The position numbers and the translations under genes were made by a program. Positions 32,824-45,052 of a stretch of 64,000 nucleotides of DNA are shown piece after piece (the first letter of the stretch is position 1; each line of letters begins with the position of its first letter). The notes under the pieces are model-generated. The model saw only the letters and a list, made by a program, of their open reading frames with translations, had not been told where the DNA came from and searched no databases. The stretch is taken from the NCBI GenBank assembly GCA_019787685.1, contig JAHNUO010000028.1:310001-374000 (forward strand), given 5' to 3'. The stretch comes from Chiua virens (lineage: Eukaryota; Basidiomycota; Agaricomycetes; Boletales; Boletaceae).

Positions 32824-34639
32824 CTACAGTCAATCAACTAACTTGTCCAAACTCCCTCACACTGTATTTACTTTGTTGTACTTTCTCTCAATGATTCTTT
32901 CTTGTGGTGACTCTCAGTTCAAGTTGGGAGCAAAATGTGGTTCTGGGTCGTCAGGTGAGTGGATACACTTACAATTGGTTACCAGAAGGCTGGCTTATGT
33001 GGCATAGGCATGGTTTTTCAAGCCTCTGACCTTATTGACAGCAGTCACAAGCTTGTTGTCAAGCTAAGTAAAGCTGGACCTAACCATTGTTCCCTTGAAC
33101 ACAAACACCACATTCTCTCACACTTGCATAGCATTCCTGGTATCCCTCGATCTGTCTGGTTTGGAGCAGCATCTTGGTGCAATGCACTTGTGCTTGGATC
33201 ACTTGGGCCTCACTGGAAGTCATTTTCAATATGTGTGGGCATGAATTCTCTCATAGTACTGTGGCTCTGATCACAGAGCATATGATATGTCTCCTTTATC
33301 CCACTATATCTCTTTGGTGCTGACTTTTTCTGGACCTTTCCTGTCTTGCAGCTTACACGTCTCAAGGCCATCCATGTCCATAATTTCATCCACTGTGATA
33401 TCAGACCAGCTAACATCCTTGTTGGGAATACTACACGCCATGATATGCTGTATCTCGCTGATTTCAGTTCTGTGCATCAATACAGAGATGCTTCCATGCA
33501 CATTCATATGCTGTTTCAACAAGGCATGGCATTCATTGGCACACCTGCCTTTGCCGCTGTGAACAGTCACCTAGGAAATGAATTGAGCTGTAGAGACGAC
33601 ATAGAATCTCTTACCTACATTCTCATATATCTCTCTTGTGGATCACTCCCCTGGTTCAATCAGAAACCAGTGCACAGAAGCACCATTACAAACATGAAAC
33701 TGAACATCTCATATGACGACCTATCCAAGACCTTGCCTGTGGTATTTTTGGAGTTCTTGAAGCACGGCCACTCGCTTGCATTTACAGAACAGCCCGACTA
33801 TGCACTGTAGAAAGCAACATAATAGGTGATATGAAGAGAGGTGGGGTGATAAGTTCATCCCAAGGGGGGTTATACTCAAAGGAATAAAGGATTTTGGTTT
33901 GTCTAGGAGTCCTAGAGGCTGCTGAATGATCCAGAATGAAAAGCAGTTGATGAAAAAGTATCCGGGTGGTGTTACGATAGATCTGGGTAGGACCTAGTGT
34001 AGCCGCAAAAGCGCTAAGAATCAAGTGGCTGTGATAACTCAAACAACCACCACTTGATACGTGGCGCACTGTAAGAGTTCAAGGAGGTCTGCTGTTAGCA
34101 TATTGCCAACAGTGGAATCGAGATAGAACTCAGGCATTGCTGAGAGCGTCCTGTTGGGAACCTATACCCGAAGGACCAAGGGACTTCCTCTTGTAATTGA
34201 GGTGGAACCTAGGCATTGGCCGTAGGTGTTGAGGGTCAAGGGTCAAGGAAGTCACAGGGGGTTCCCGAGTGGAGGCAGAGATACTCAGCTAGATTGTGGA
34301 GATCAAGACTGGTGTACCTGAGTATCACTGCAAGGTATTTATACTATGCAGATCGTGCACGGACCAAGTAACTAAAAGGGGTAGGCCAGAAGAGCGGAAG
34401 AGCAAAGGGCCAAAAGGGAAGTGCACAATATCCAAAAGGGGTGGCCAAGAAGAGCGGAACGGAAGGAAGGCCAAAAGGAGAATTGTACGATGCGAAGGCA
34501 ACAGACGATGACGAAGGTGAAATGACTAAGTGCAATGCCATCGGATGATGACAAGAATGAAATGAGTAAGCATATGGGTAATGCCGCTGCTTGGTTATGT
34601 AGGGTGAAACGCGTATGGATGAGTGTACGAAGATACCTA

Positions 34640-36230
34640 CAGTGGCTCAAACAACTGTCCCAATGTTTGGATGTTTTTCACTAAACACAATGAAACATGG
34701 TAACCACTAAATCTTACCCAAACCTGTGGGAATATGAAATATAGTACCTACTCCTGGCTTTCTATTGGCCCAAGGGTCAAAGGATTTGAATAGGATTTGA
34801 TGAAATGGCAATCATTTCAAAATGATCACTCATTGGGACAGTTCTTTGACTTTAAGTTTGGATTACACATATTAGACCCTAACATATTAGAAAGTACTTA
34901 CATACATTTGATAATGGTTCTATTATGTTATATTTATGTAACTATCATCAGCTAGCACCATATAAATCCCACCATTTCATAGTAACTTTCCTATCATCAT
35001 TATGAAACCTATCTCCAGCTCTTAAGGGACAATTGTTACTGCCTCCTTTCCTTTTCTTAAGCTTTCTTCAAGGAAAATAACCTCTAAAACTGGTCTGGGC
35101 AAGTCTACAGTGTCTAGGGTCCTTCAGGAAATCCAGCTAGACAAGATTAAACATCTTGGTGGTCACCCTTCAAAGTTTTCATTTACCAGCAAAAGGGCTA
35201 TTGTACTATAGATCATTACTGGCAAGGCCAAAAATGCTGTTCAGCTCACTATACTTATCAATACCATTATTGATACTCCTCTCTACCTCAGACAGTCAGA
35301 AATACCCTCAAGGAAGCCTCTTTGAAAGCTATGGTAGAGAACAAAAACCTCTTCTCTTCAAGAGTCACAAGAAAGGATGGTTGGTCTATGCTTTCAAATA
35401 CTAGCATTGGGGTGTTGAGGGTGGGAAAAGGGTTGTATAGTTAAATGAGACTAAAGTCAATAGGATTGGGTCATATAAACAAGAGTATGTGTGGAAAAAG
35501 GCAGGAGAGTAGTTAATTACTATAGATATAGTCAAGCATAGAGGAGGCTATGGGCCTATATAGGATGGAATGGAGTGGGAGTTTAGAGTGAGATGTACAG
35601 AAGGATGGGTGCTGAGCAGTATGTGACAATTTGACAGCAGGGGTTGCTGGAAAAGATTGAAGAATTTTAAATTTCAGAAGGTGATATCATTTTGCAATAA
35701 GATAATGATCCTGAACATACCTCTAAAAGAGTTCAGACCTGGGTCAAAGATCAAGAGATTGGATCTTTAGATTGGCCTGCACAGTCTCTAGACCTTACTT
35801 CCTTTGAACATACCTGAAATCATCTCAAAAAATGACTTTCAGCTTATAAAGGTGCCCCTAAAGGAGTTTATCATTTATAGGAGAGGTTAGTAGAGGAGTG
35901 GGGGAATATGTGTGCAGAATAGCATCAGAAATGGATTAAAAGCATGCATAGAAGGCTTTAAGCAGTTATCAAGACCAAAGGAGGTCATACCAAATATTAA
36001 ATACTTACATTTATATAAAGTCAAAAAACTGTCCCAATGAGTGATCATTTTGAAATGATTGCCATTTCATCAAATCCTATTCAAATCCTTTGACCCTTGG
36101 GCCAATAGAAAGCCAGGAGTAGGTACTATATTTCATATTCCCACAGGTTTGGGTAAGATTTAGTGGTTACCATGTTTTATTGCATTTAGTGAAAAACATC
36201 CAAACATTGGGACAGTTGTTTGAGCCACTG
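34640..36230 (+). mobile_element. Tc1/mariner element with long TIRs
   Basis: 1591 bp between TA dinucleotides (34638-34639, 36231-36232). Inverted repeats of about 213 bp (34640-34852 and 36018-36230), both starting CAGTGGCTCAAACAAC, are almost identical. A decayed transposase gene lies between. Confidence 0.93.
35050..35995 (+). pseudogene. Tc1/mariner transposase, decayed
   Basis: Fragments in several frames read ITSKTGLGKSTVSRVLQEIQ (helix-turn-helix for binding the TIR), YVWKKAGE, then QDNDPEHTSKRVQTWVKDQ (second catalytic Asp) and LDWPAQSLDLTSFEHTW with the region of the third acidic residue, E. The first catalytic Asp motif is not seen intact. Multiple stops, including one right after FEHTW, show it cannot be made. 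The near-perfect TIRs suggest the copy was moved by another element's transposase. Confidence 0.8.
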
Positions 36231-36825
36231 TAGGTATTGAGTAAAGCAAAGTAGTACAAGTGAAACAAAGAAAAGAGAGAAATTGTAACAGGTGGAGTTG
36301 AGGCAATGAGAGGATTGATTTGAGTAGATGAGACGCAAAGGAACAATAGGACGAGGTAAAAGAAAGGCTATCCAGCTCACTCACACATGGGAGAGTAGGC
36401 AGGAGATCTCCTGAATGCAGAAAGATAATATTTTATGTTAGAAAACATGGTTTTATAGTCCTGGGCACAAGCCAGGACTGTTAAAGGCAAACCGACCCTA
36501 GGTAAGTGTACAGGATTGATGTAGGGTGAGTATTTAAGAAGGAGTGTCAAACCTTGTAGATAACAAAGGAAAAGAAGGTGTTAGGATAGTAATGACCTTA
36601 ATAATGCCAAATTGAATAGAACAAGTCAAATCAGATAAAGTGGAATACATATGATGAAACCAAATTGGATTGCGTTGACTCAGATTGGACTCGGATGACC
36701 TGTAAACACTGGGAATGACACTGGACTGGCATGAAGTCGATGCCAGATGAGATGGGAGGTGATAGGACATGATGGAGAGCAAGGAAAAGGTATCCTACAA
36801 CCGTAAGGAGTATCTAACTCCTACA

Positions 36826-37473
36826 GTGTGTTTCAAGTCATGGTTCCAGGAACTATGAGGTGGTTCAGACAGCAACAATACACAATTTGACTGGCAAACA
36901 CAAGACCTTACCCACAGTTTCATCACACCCACTGTGCTACTGCGCTCGTCTGTGATGTCCCCTGCAAACCCCAGGTAAAAGATCCGTTAATGATTGAGGT
37001 CTGACCCCTGTGGCAGCAAAAAAGGTGCATTAAGTATTTATTACATCTACATCAAATAAGCTGATTGTGTACTTATCCAGCTCAATATCCCTCCACTTGC
37101 CATTGCACAGCCAACATTGCAGCATACAAAAGTTGAAAGACCATAGTCATCTGCATAGTTATGTGGGATGATGATGTTGGTAATATATACATAATGTTGC
37201 TTGCTATATGCCTGTATCCACATCTCTTTGTTGTTTGTAACACTCTGAATTGTTTTGAACTGGTCCAAACTGGTCCAAAACCAGTTGAGACTGATAATGT
37301 AGTTTTTGTTGATCCCAAACTGGAACTGAACCAGGTGAAACCAGAAACCGGTTTTGTACCCAGTTCAGTCTGCTTATGTAAACCAAACTGTATGTAAACT
37401 GAGTAAAACTGGAACCAGTTCCTGGTTAACCAAACTGTGATAACACTAGCTGTGTTCTGAGAGCAAAGCATCA
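36826..37473 (-). other. Kinase tail and weakly coding junction
   Basis: 36826-36970 (plus) probably ends the kinase. From about 37000 a minus-strand gene may carry its 3' exons, not resolved. 37237-37455 holds many AACTGGTT/AACCAGTT words in both orientations and ends that loosely mirror each other (TGTAACACTC, GTGTTATCAC), like a small inverted-repeat element. Confidence 0.35.
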
Positions 37474-39560
37474 TCACCTTATCAGACACCAGAAATAACA
37501 AAACTCACTAGCTTCAGAATCACAGTGTTGCATGGTCACTCTATGGTGTTGGCAAGCAAGCTGCCATGCCAATTTGGCCCAATCAAATTCCTTGACAGGT
37601 TGTGCAAATGGATCTTGACTGAGTAACAAATCACAGTAGATTTCAATTGCTGTTTGGATGATGTGCCAAGTCCCAAGGTCATAGTCACTGGCCTTAGCAC
37701 AGGCCTTACCACCTGATGACCTGTGATCAGTGCCAGCTGCAATCTTAAGACTTGCTGTAGATTGATTTGGCTCTTCCTTGTCATCAAGATCAAAGGTCAC
37801 AGAGTGGCACTGACACTTTCTTGGAACAGGGTCTTTATTATGGACCTCGCTGTTACACTAAGTGCAGGCTTATCTTGAATGTTGATGGTGCTGGGATTAT
37901 ACTGCCGGTTGTCATCAGACTTGAATAGCTTAACACTAGTAGTTTTCACAGGTTAGTATAACATATGGTTACACAAATCATACACCTATAGAGGAGCTGA
38001 CATGAAACCTTGTTCAGGGAGCTGCTGCTTCTTGGTGCCTCCAGTTGAGATGACCATTGAGGACCCTGATTCATTTCTAACAGGATCTCCAACTATATTG
38101 AAGTAAGATTGCAAATGCTTGAGTGGATTCGGCTTCATGTTAATGGGTTGGGGGGCTGCTATTATTGGCAGGGCAGACATACTGTGAACAAGTGCTTGTG
38201 GGGTGGAAGTGTTCTGACCATCCATCAGCAACACTATGGTTATGCAGTTAAAACATACCTTTATATTGGTGGTGGATAGATAAGTCAGAGGTCGAGCAAG
38301 AGTGACACCTGGACTAGCCAGCATGACTAGTGGAACCCTTGTGTTGTGGACCACCAGAGGTGTAGTCAGCAAGGGGCATGTGGCATGAGTCATAGCATCT
38401 ACACTCCCAACAGACCTGGATGAGAACTACTGAAGTGTCAGTGGTGTATTAAACTTTCTGTGTGATAGGCTTACTGCACTGTCTGTGTCAAGGGGAATGG
38501 GAGTCATGGCATGGCCTTGAGATGATCCAAACTGGGTCAGAGCCATGAGTGGATCAAAGTTAGACACCGCTGTAGAACACTAATAATAGGTGAAATGAAG
38601 AAAGGTGGGGCAATAAGTTCATCACAAGGGGGGTTATACTCGAAGGAATGAAGGATTTGGGTTTGTCTAGGAGTCCTAGAGGCTGCTGAACAATCCAGAA
38701 TGAAAAGTGGTTGATGAAAAAGTATCCGGGTGGAGTCGAGACAATCAGAGGATTGATTCGAGTAGATTGAGACACAGAGGAATGATAGGATGAGGTAAAA
38801 GAAAAGCTATCCAGCTGACTCACACAGGAGAGTAAACAGGAGATCTCCTGAACACAGAAAGATGATATTTTATGTTAGAAAACATGGTTTTATAGTCCTG
38901 GGCATAACCCAGGACTGTTAAAGGTAATCTGACCCTAGGTAAGTGTACAGGATTGATGTAGGGTGAGTATTTAAGAATGAGTGTCAAACCTTGTAGATAA
39001 CAAAGGAAAAGAAGGTGTTAGGATAGTAATGACCTTAATAAGGCCAAATTGAACAGAACAAGTCAAATCAGATGAAGCGGAATACGTATGATGAAACCAG
39101 ATTGGATCATGTTGACTCGGATTGGACTCAGATTGGATTCAGATGGATTTGGATGATCTGTAAACACTAGGAATGAAACCAGGCTGGCACAAAGTTGATG
39201 GTAGATGAGATAGGAGGTGATAGGACATGATGAGGAGCGAGGAAAAGGTATCCTACAATCGTAGGGAGTATCTAACTCCTACACCACCTTGCTTGCTTCA
39301 AGTTGCTCACGCCTACAAGCTAAGGCATCACATTGCTTGCCCTTCTCTAAGGCCTGCTGTTCGGTAGCCTGTTTCACATGCCAGTGGTCCTGGTCGTCTG
39401 CAGAGAGGTAAGGCAAGAAGAAACAAAGGTGGCTCATGTTGGTGGAACATACTGACCTTTCATTGCCTGTACTTTCTCAGTTGGCCAATGCAACCTACCA
39501 CGACTGGCAAGTTGAGACAGAGAGTTATCATCCTTGAGATTTTGAGAGGCTATCTATACT
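37474..39560 (-). pseudogene. DUF6532-like companion gene of a Plavaka element
   Basis: Exons on the minus strand read SLSQLASRGRLHWPTEKVQA, DDQDHWHVKQATEQQALEKG (coiled), NFDPLMALTQFGSSQGHAMT, a low-complexity middle, and then KASDYDLGTWHIIQTAIEIY and EFDWAKLAWQLACQHH. The last two match the start of the fungal DUF6532 domain (a helical domain of unknown role found in transposon-rich gene families). A solo LTR (38571-39283) splits it. Without the LTR and one 4-bp duplication the codons join as LEASKAVSNFDP. It runs head-to-head with the Plavaka transposase starting near 39830. Function is unknown; a DNA-binding or regulatory role for the element is a guess. Confidence 0.55.
38571..39283 (-). 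repeat. Solo LTR (family A) A2
   Basis: Begins TGTAGAACAC, ends ATCTAACTCCTACA, 713 bp. Flanks CCGC (38567-38570) and CCAC (39284-39287), a 4-bp duplication with one CpG transition. Confidence 0.85.
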
Positions 39561-40502
39561 GGTAGAAAGTAGTGAAAAGAGGAGAGTGAGTAAAAATGAC
39601 CCACTGGCATATAAATACCTTTATTCAAGGCCCACTAGGTGGGATCCATGGTTTGGACCCATTGAAAGCTACGATATTTGGAACAGAGGTGACCATGACC
39701 CTTGATTTCCAAGCCAGTTAGACAGATAAGGTTGCATTGCCATCTGATGATTGTGCTGCTCACATGGTCCCACCTCTTTTTCCGCCTCATGCTCATTGAA
39801 CTCCCACTTTCCTTGCCATGCCTTGTCCATCTATTGTACGCCAGTGTGCCTGCCATACATGCACTTACTGTGGTCAAGGATTCCCCACACAGACTGCCAT
39901 TCAATGACATATTGGCCATTCACCCCATTGCCAGGCTACAGCCTTATGCAAGCCTACAGGTCAACAACTCACCATTAATGATGAAGGTGTGGGCCAGGAG
40001 ATGGAAGATGTCAACTCACCTGGTGTTGACTTGGATCCTGGGGATAGAATGGCAGGCAATTTGCCAGATGACAGTGATTGTGATAGCCAAGAAGGCCAAC
40101 ATGCTGGTACCTGCCAATACATACATGAGCATGACCTAGGATTGGCTAGTGAAGCCTTTGGTTCCACCAAGACCATATTTGAGGTTATAAAGGACTACCA
40201 AGAATCATTAGGACATGGAGCACATGCCCCATTTGCAGATAAACCAGAATGGGAACTTGCTGAATGGCTTGTTAGGAACGTGAATCAAAAGGCAACTGAG
40301 GATTTTCTGAAGCTAGCAATTGTGAGTTTTCTGTGGTGCGGATAATTTTGCCAGCAGTACTTACTCTTGTATCATACTGTGGCAGACTTGAAACAGGACA
40401 CAACCATTGTATAGAAGTAAGCATACCTTTATGAAGCTTGTTGATCAGCTGCCCACTGGCCCAGAATGGCACTGCGATCTAGTGTGGATTTCCCATAGCC
40501 TG

Positions 40503-41112
40503 TGTTACAGTCACACAATATACTATTCTAATCACTATATTTTTCCCTTGGCATTTGAGCTTGCTATAAGCATTCCATTCCTTCCAAGTTTCTGAGTTTC
40601 CGGAGTTTCCGAAATTCCCACGCTCTCAGAAACTCCGGAACTAAACACTTAGTGAACACAAAGTAATATATGATTGAATACATTCACCCATGCCTTGCTA
40701 TGGTCTAGAACCACTAACCCTTGACCAGTCTAGACCATACAAACCCTCAGACACCCTCTAGACTCATAGTATGTCATTCCATTCTACACATGCTCACCTC
40801 ATGCCTACTTCACCTCATGCCTAGCCTCATATCTATTCCCCCTCATGTCTATGATGCAATTACATTCCATGGCTATGTATTCTAGATCCATATACCCTAT
40901 ACCCATTCAAACCCTTGTCCAATAGCATAGCATATCTATAGTTTTACCTTACACTTGTACAAACAGTAGAATAGTATAAAAGGGACATCCCCAACTCACT
41001 GAAGGACCCAGTCTTGTCCTTCTGGAGTTTCCCCAAGTCTCTCTAGTATCTTGACTCACTTTCATTGTTTTTCCAGCAAATAACTTAAGCCTGTAAAGGT
41101 TTGGTTGTTTCA
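40503..41112 (+). repeat. Solo LTR (family D) D2
   Basis: Begins TGTTACAGTC, ends GGTTGTTTCA, 610 bp, exact duplication GCCTG at 40498-40502 and 41113-41117. GTATAAAAGGG at about 40974 gives orientation. Confidence 0.9.
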
Positions 41113-42008
41113 GCCTGTGTGCAGGAGTTAATTGGAAATCCAAGTTTTCATACTGAAATTGCATACACACCAGAGAAATTATACACAGATCTACAAGTGA
41201 AAATGTGTCGATACAATGAGATGTGGACAGGAGACTGGTGGTGGGAAGCCCAAGCAAGTCCCTGCTAAACTGGCTACCAGTATAACACACCTTATAACTT
41301 GTCTTCAGTCCCATTTGCCTGTAGGCGCTATAGTGTCTCCTGTCATCCTAGCATCCAATAAAACAGAGTTATCCAGGTTCAGAGGAGATAAAGTGGCATG
41401 GCCTGTCTACCTCATAATCAGAAATATCTCAAAGCAGGTCCATCATCAGCCAGGATGACATAGTTCAGTTCTTTTGGGCTACTTACCAGTTGCCAAGTTG
41501 GATGCAGAGTCATTTGAAAACCTCTCGGTTGGTGGGTACCACCTGTTCCACTACTGCATGAGGAGAATACTTGAGCCTCTGGTGGCTGCTGGACAGGAGG
41601 GCATAGAGATAGTGTGCACAGATGGACGAATCAGGTTGATCTTCCCAGTTCTTGCAGCCTTCATTGGAGATCACCCAGAGCAACGTCTTGTGGCCTGTTG
41701 CACTGAGAATCGGTGTCCAAAGTGCCTCATTCCTGCTGACCAACGTGGTGTAAACCTTCAATTTCCACCATGCAATCAGGAACAAACAACTTGTGTTCTC
41801 CATGCACAATCCTCAGAACAGTACCCCCGAGTTTATTGCTAAGGGTCTTCACCCCATCTTCTCACCGTTCTGGGTTGACTTGCCTCACTCCGACATCTTC
41901 ACCTGCATAACATCAGACAAACTGCACCAGCTGCATCAGGGCATTCTCAAGGACCATCTCAAGAAATGGTGCACTGATATTGCAGGCAAGGTGGCATTCA
42001 ATACTTTC

Positions 42009-42697
42009 TGTTATCATAGTTCTGGGTAGGACCTAGTGTAGCCGCAAAAGCACTAAGTATCAAGTGGTTGCAATAACTCAAACAACCACCACTTGATACG
42101 TGATGTGCTGAAGAGTTGGGATGAGGGTTTCTGGTCAGCAGATTGCTACCAGACAGTCAAGTAGAAACTCAGGCATTGCTGAGAGTTGTCCAGCTGGGAA
42201 TCTATACCTGAGGGACTGTTGAGGGTCGAGGGTTGACTGTGTTGAGTCCAAGTGGTCAAGTGAGGACTATGAGGAGTCCAAGGTCAAGTGGTCACAAGGA
42301 AGGTTCCAAGTGGAGCAGTGATACTCAGCTAGATTGCAGAGATCAAGACTAGTGTACAGGAGTATTGCTGCGAGGTATTTATACTACAAGAATCATGCAT
42401 GGACCAAGTGTCCAAAAGGGGTGGCCAAGAAGAGCAGAAGAGCGAAGGGCCAAAAGGAGACAATAAATGATGCAAAGGCATCGGGCGATAATAAAGGTGA
42501 AATGACTAAGTGTGATGTCATTGGAAGATGACGAGAAGTAAATGAGTAAGAGCGATGCCATTGGATGATGACAAGAAGTAAATGAGTAAGCATTTGGGTG
42601 ATGCCGACACTGGTTACATAAAGATGAAAAAAGCGAGGTACAGATGAATGTACAAGGATACCTAGTACAAGCGAAGTGAAAGAAAGAAATTGTAACA
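42009..42697 (-). repeat. Solo LTR (family B) B4
   Basis: Begins TGTTATCATAG, ends AATTGTAACA, 689 bp, exact duplication CTTTC at 42004-42008 and 42698-42702. Confidence 0.9.
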
Positions 42698-43551
42698 CTT
42701 TCAGGCAATGCCTTACCACCCAGGTTTCCATCATTTCAAAGAGGGTATTTCTAAAGTAAAGCAATGGACTGGCTCTGACAACAAACAACTGCAGCGTGTT
42801 TTTGTGAATGTGCTGGTTAATACCACACCTAACCACGATGTCATCCAAGCCAGCCATGTGCTGCTCAATTTCATCTGTCTGGTGCAGTACCAGTCTCACA
42901 TGGACAACACACTGCAGGCCCTGTAGCACACACTTGATGACTTCCACAGCCTGAAGGACATGTTCATCACTCTTGGATGCTGCCAGCATTTCAATATCCC
43001 AAAGCTGCATTCATTGGTGTACTACATTGCCTCAATTAAGCAGTTTGGCAGCCTCAATGGGTTCAACACTGAGGCTTTCGAGCACCTCCACATAGATTAT
43101 GCTAAAAAGGCTTATGCTGCCAGCAACCGCAAGGACTTCACAATTCAGATGACAAGATGGATGAACAGCCAAGAAGCAGTTATTTAGTTCAAGGGATATC
43201 TGGCATGGGATGGTGGCAATCAGACCTCCAAGTCTCAGTTGCCTGCCAGCAACATTGATAATGATACTGACAATGCTTCTCACATCGACCAAGTCACAGG
43301 TCCCACAATACCCTATCACATTGCACACTGGCCTCATTTCCCTAGGAGAATAGTGGAGTATCTGGTATACCAGCACAGTACTAGCAGTTTCATTGATGCC
43401 TTGAATGCTTTCCTAGCTGGCCTACATGCAGCAGGGCATCAGGGCTTTGAGCCTATGGCCCATGACCACTTTGACTGCTTCAGCAATATACATAAGAATT
43501 CCTCTGCAGCTACTCAAACATCTTACTAACATCAGCTTTGCAAGGATTCGT

Positions 43552-44437
43552 TGAAGAATTATAGAATGGGCTGGTGTGACAGGAACAGGATTAGTAGAAC
43601 TGTCAGATAGAAAGAAAAGGGATGGGTGCGAGTATGACTTGTCCCAAGGGGTTCTGAGGTTGGAGATGAAGTGTCAAGGCGTTGACAAGAGCTTTGAAAG
43701 CAATCCAGACGCGTTCCCGGGTGAAACCGTACGAAGGTCGACAAAACCAGCCAAAATGTGGACAGTCGGATAGTTCGGCGACAAGGCAGAGACTTGAGCA
43801 CAATGGTGATCGAGTACGAGTAAGGGCAGATAGAAAAGATAGTTAAATGAACGAGGTGACTTAGAACGCGAGAGAAAACGGGGATCGAAAGATGAAATTT
43901 TTTATTTACAAACACAAATTTTATAGTCTCAGGTATTCCCGGGACTTTTACAGCGGGTAAAGTATCAAATAAATAAGGAAAGTGTACGTATACGGAGCCA
44001 TCTCTCATGGAGATCAACCTGTGAAAAGGAAAACAATGTTCTGTCAAGATGGGATAAGGTTTGATCCATGAATCAATGGACTACCTTTAAAATGTCGTAC
44101 AACCCGACTATCTGTTCCTTATAACCAATTGGATATGTGTTGATAACACGGAACCGTCTAAAAAAAAATCTAAGAAGGTATGAAATAAAATAGAAATTGG
44201 ACAAAAAGAGAGTTGATTAGTGTGTGTTGTGCGATCCTGATCGAGCAACCCGATTCAGTCACCTCACGTGAAAACGTGTAGGAATGAAAAACAAAACATA
44301 TGAATATGGGTTGGATCCACTCGGATGGACATGGGACCGCGACGGACGGGTAGGACAATCAATGTGGGCAGTCCGGGCATCCTGTAAACAAAGCAGGAAT
44401 ACGGGTTTATCACCTCAAGGGGTCATTGACTCCTACA
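43552..44437 (-). repeat. Solo LTR (family E), CpG-rich
   Basis: Begins TGAAGAATTATAG, ends TTGACTCCTACA, 886 bp, exact 4-bp duplication TCGT at 43548-43551 and 44438-44441. ACTATAAAATT on the minus strand. Much richer in CpG than its surroundings, so recent. Confidence 0.87.
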
Positions 44438-45052
44438 TCGTTCCCACCCAGAACATGTCAATGGCTCTCACAAACCACCTACTCCCCCTCAGTACGACAC
44501 TGTTCTGGTCCAGGTTGATGAAGATGAATGAAAGCTTGGGGAATTTCACAGTACTGAGTCATCAGTCTTATTGGTCAAATGATAATAATAATCAATTTTT
44601 GCCTACAGGGCTTCATGTGGCTGAGGTCTGTGTGATTTTCATGCTACCACCTCATCTTGGGTCATACACTCACCCTCTTGCCTATATATACTGGTTCAAG
44701 CCACTTCACACCTTTGACAACAATATACAGATGTTTTGTTTCAGATGCTCCACACGGAATCATGTACCACACACAGCAGTCATCCCAGTCACTCAGCTCA
44801 TCCAGCCTTGTCACTTGGTTCCCAGGTTTCCCAGTGGGGCTGTGGACATCTGCTGGATTCACAGCAAAAGTATGACTGCTGCTGACACTTTTTACTTGAA
44901 CAGGTATATTAATCTACAGATATTTGAGCAATATTGTGTACATGATGGCTAAATTACTAGAGCTAATGTATTATTGACTCCTACAATTTGTCCAGCCTGT
45001 GCTTAGTCAACAATAATACTAGAACTGTCAAAACTCTCACATGACAACACAT

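Larger units (their letters stand above)
33970..36290 (-). repeat. Solo LTR (family B) B3, containing a Tc1/mariner element
   Basis: Begins TGTTACGATAG, ends AATTGTAACA, exact duplication GGTGG at 33965-33969 and 36291-36295. Own sequence is 33970-34639 plus 36231-36290. Confidence 0.9.
33806..36825 (-). repeat. Solo LTR (family A) A1, containing further insertions
   Basis: Begins TGTAGAAAGC, ends ATCTAACTCCTACA. Own sequence is 33806-33969 plus 36296-36825. It carries ACTATAAAACC on the minus strand. Flanks GCAC and GTGT do not match, unlike the other family-A copies, so ectopic recombination is possible. Confidence 0.85.
32901..36970 (+). pseudogene. Casein-kinase-1-like protein kinase, interrupted
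   Basis: An N-lobe exon (FKLGAKCGSGSSG glycine loop) joins through a 53-bp intron (32955-33007) to MVFQASDLIDSSHKLVVKLS (Lys of VAIK) and LVLGSLGP. Then come the C-lobe FIHCDIRPANIL (HRD to HCD), LADFSSVHQYRD (DFG to DFS), GTPAFAAVNSHLG and RDDIESLTYILIY, as in the expanded fungal CK1-like family. A T is missing at about 33222. The intron 33285-33351 starts AT where GT is needed. The frame stops at 33805 in a three-deep transposon nest and probably resumes at 36826 (KSWFQEL..GSDSNNTQFDW). CK1-like kinases phosphorylate acidic Ser/Thr sites. With Cys for the HRD arginine, Ser for the DFG glycine and no continuous frame, it is inactive. Confidence 0.8.
39830..44952 (+). pseudogene. Plavaka-type transposase (Plavaka-2), interrupted by three LTRs
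   Basis: N-terminal zinc finger (CTYCGQGFPTQTAIQ, then HIGHSPHC, with a stop inside), EWELAEWLVRNVNQKATEDF, FHTEIAYTPEKLYTD, DEMWTGDWWWEAQ-like, PVILASNKTELSRFRGDK (catalytic-core region), LLGYLPVAKLDAESF, CMRRILEPLVAAGQEGIEIV then CTDGR, GDHPEQRLVACCTENRCPKC, HQLHQGILKDHLKKW, GFHHFKEGISKVKQWTG, and the end VCVIFMLPPHLGSYTHPLAY. These are Plavaka family marks (fungal CACTA-like cut-and-paste transposases). Solo LTRs at 40503, 42009 and 43552 interrupt it. Each removal rejoins the frame (PIAC-VQEL; IQYFQ-AMPY; RIRS-HPEH). Stops and shifts occur between, so it is inactive. A GT-AG intron near 44551-44609 precedes GLHVAEV. Confidence 0.85.
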
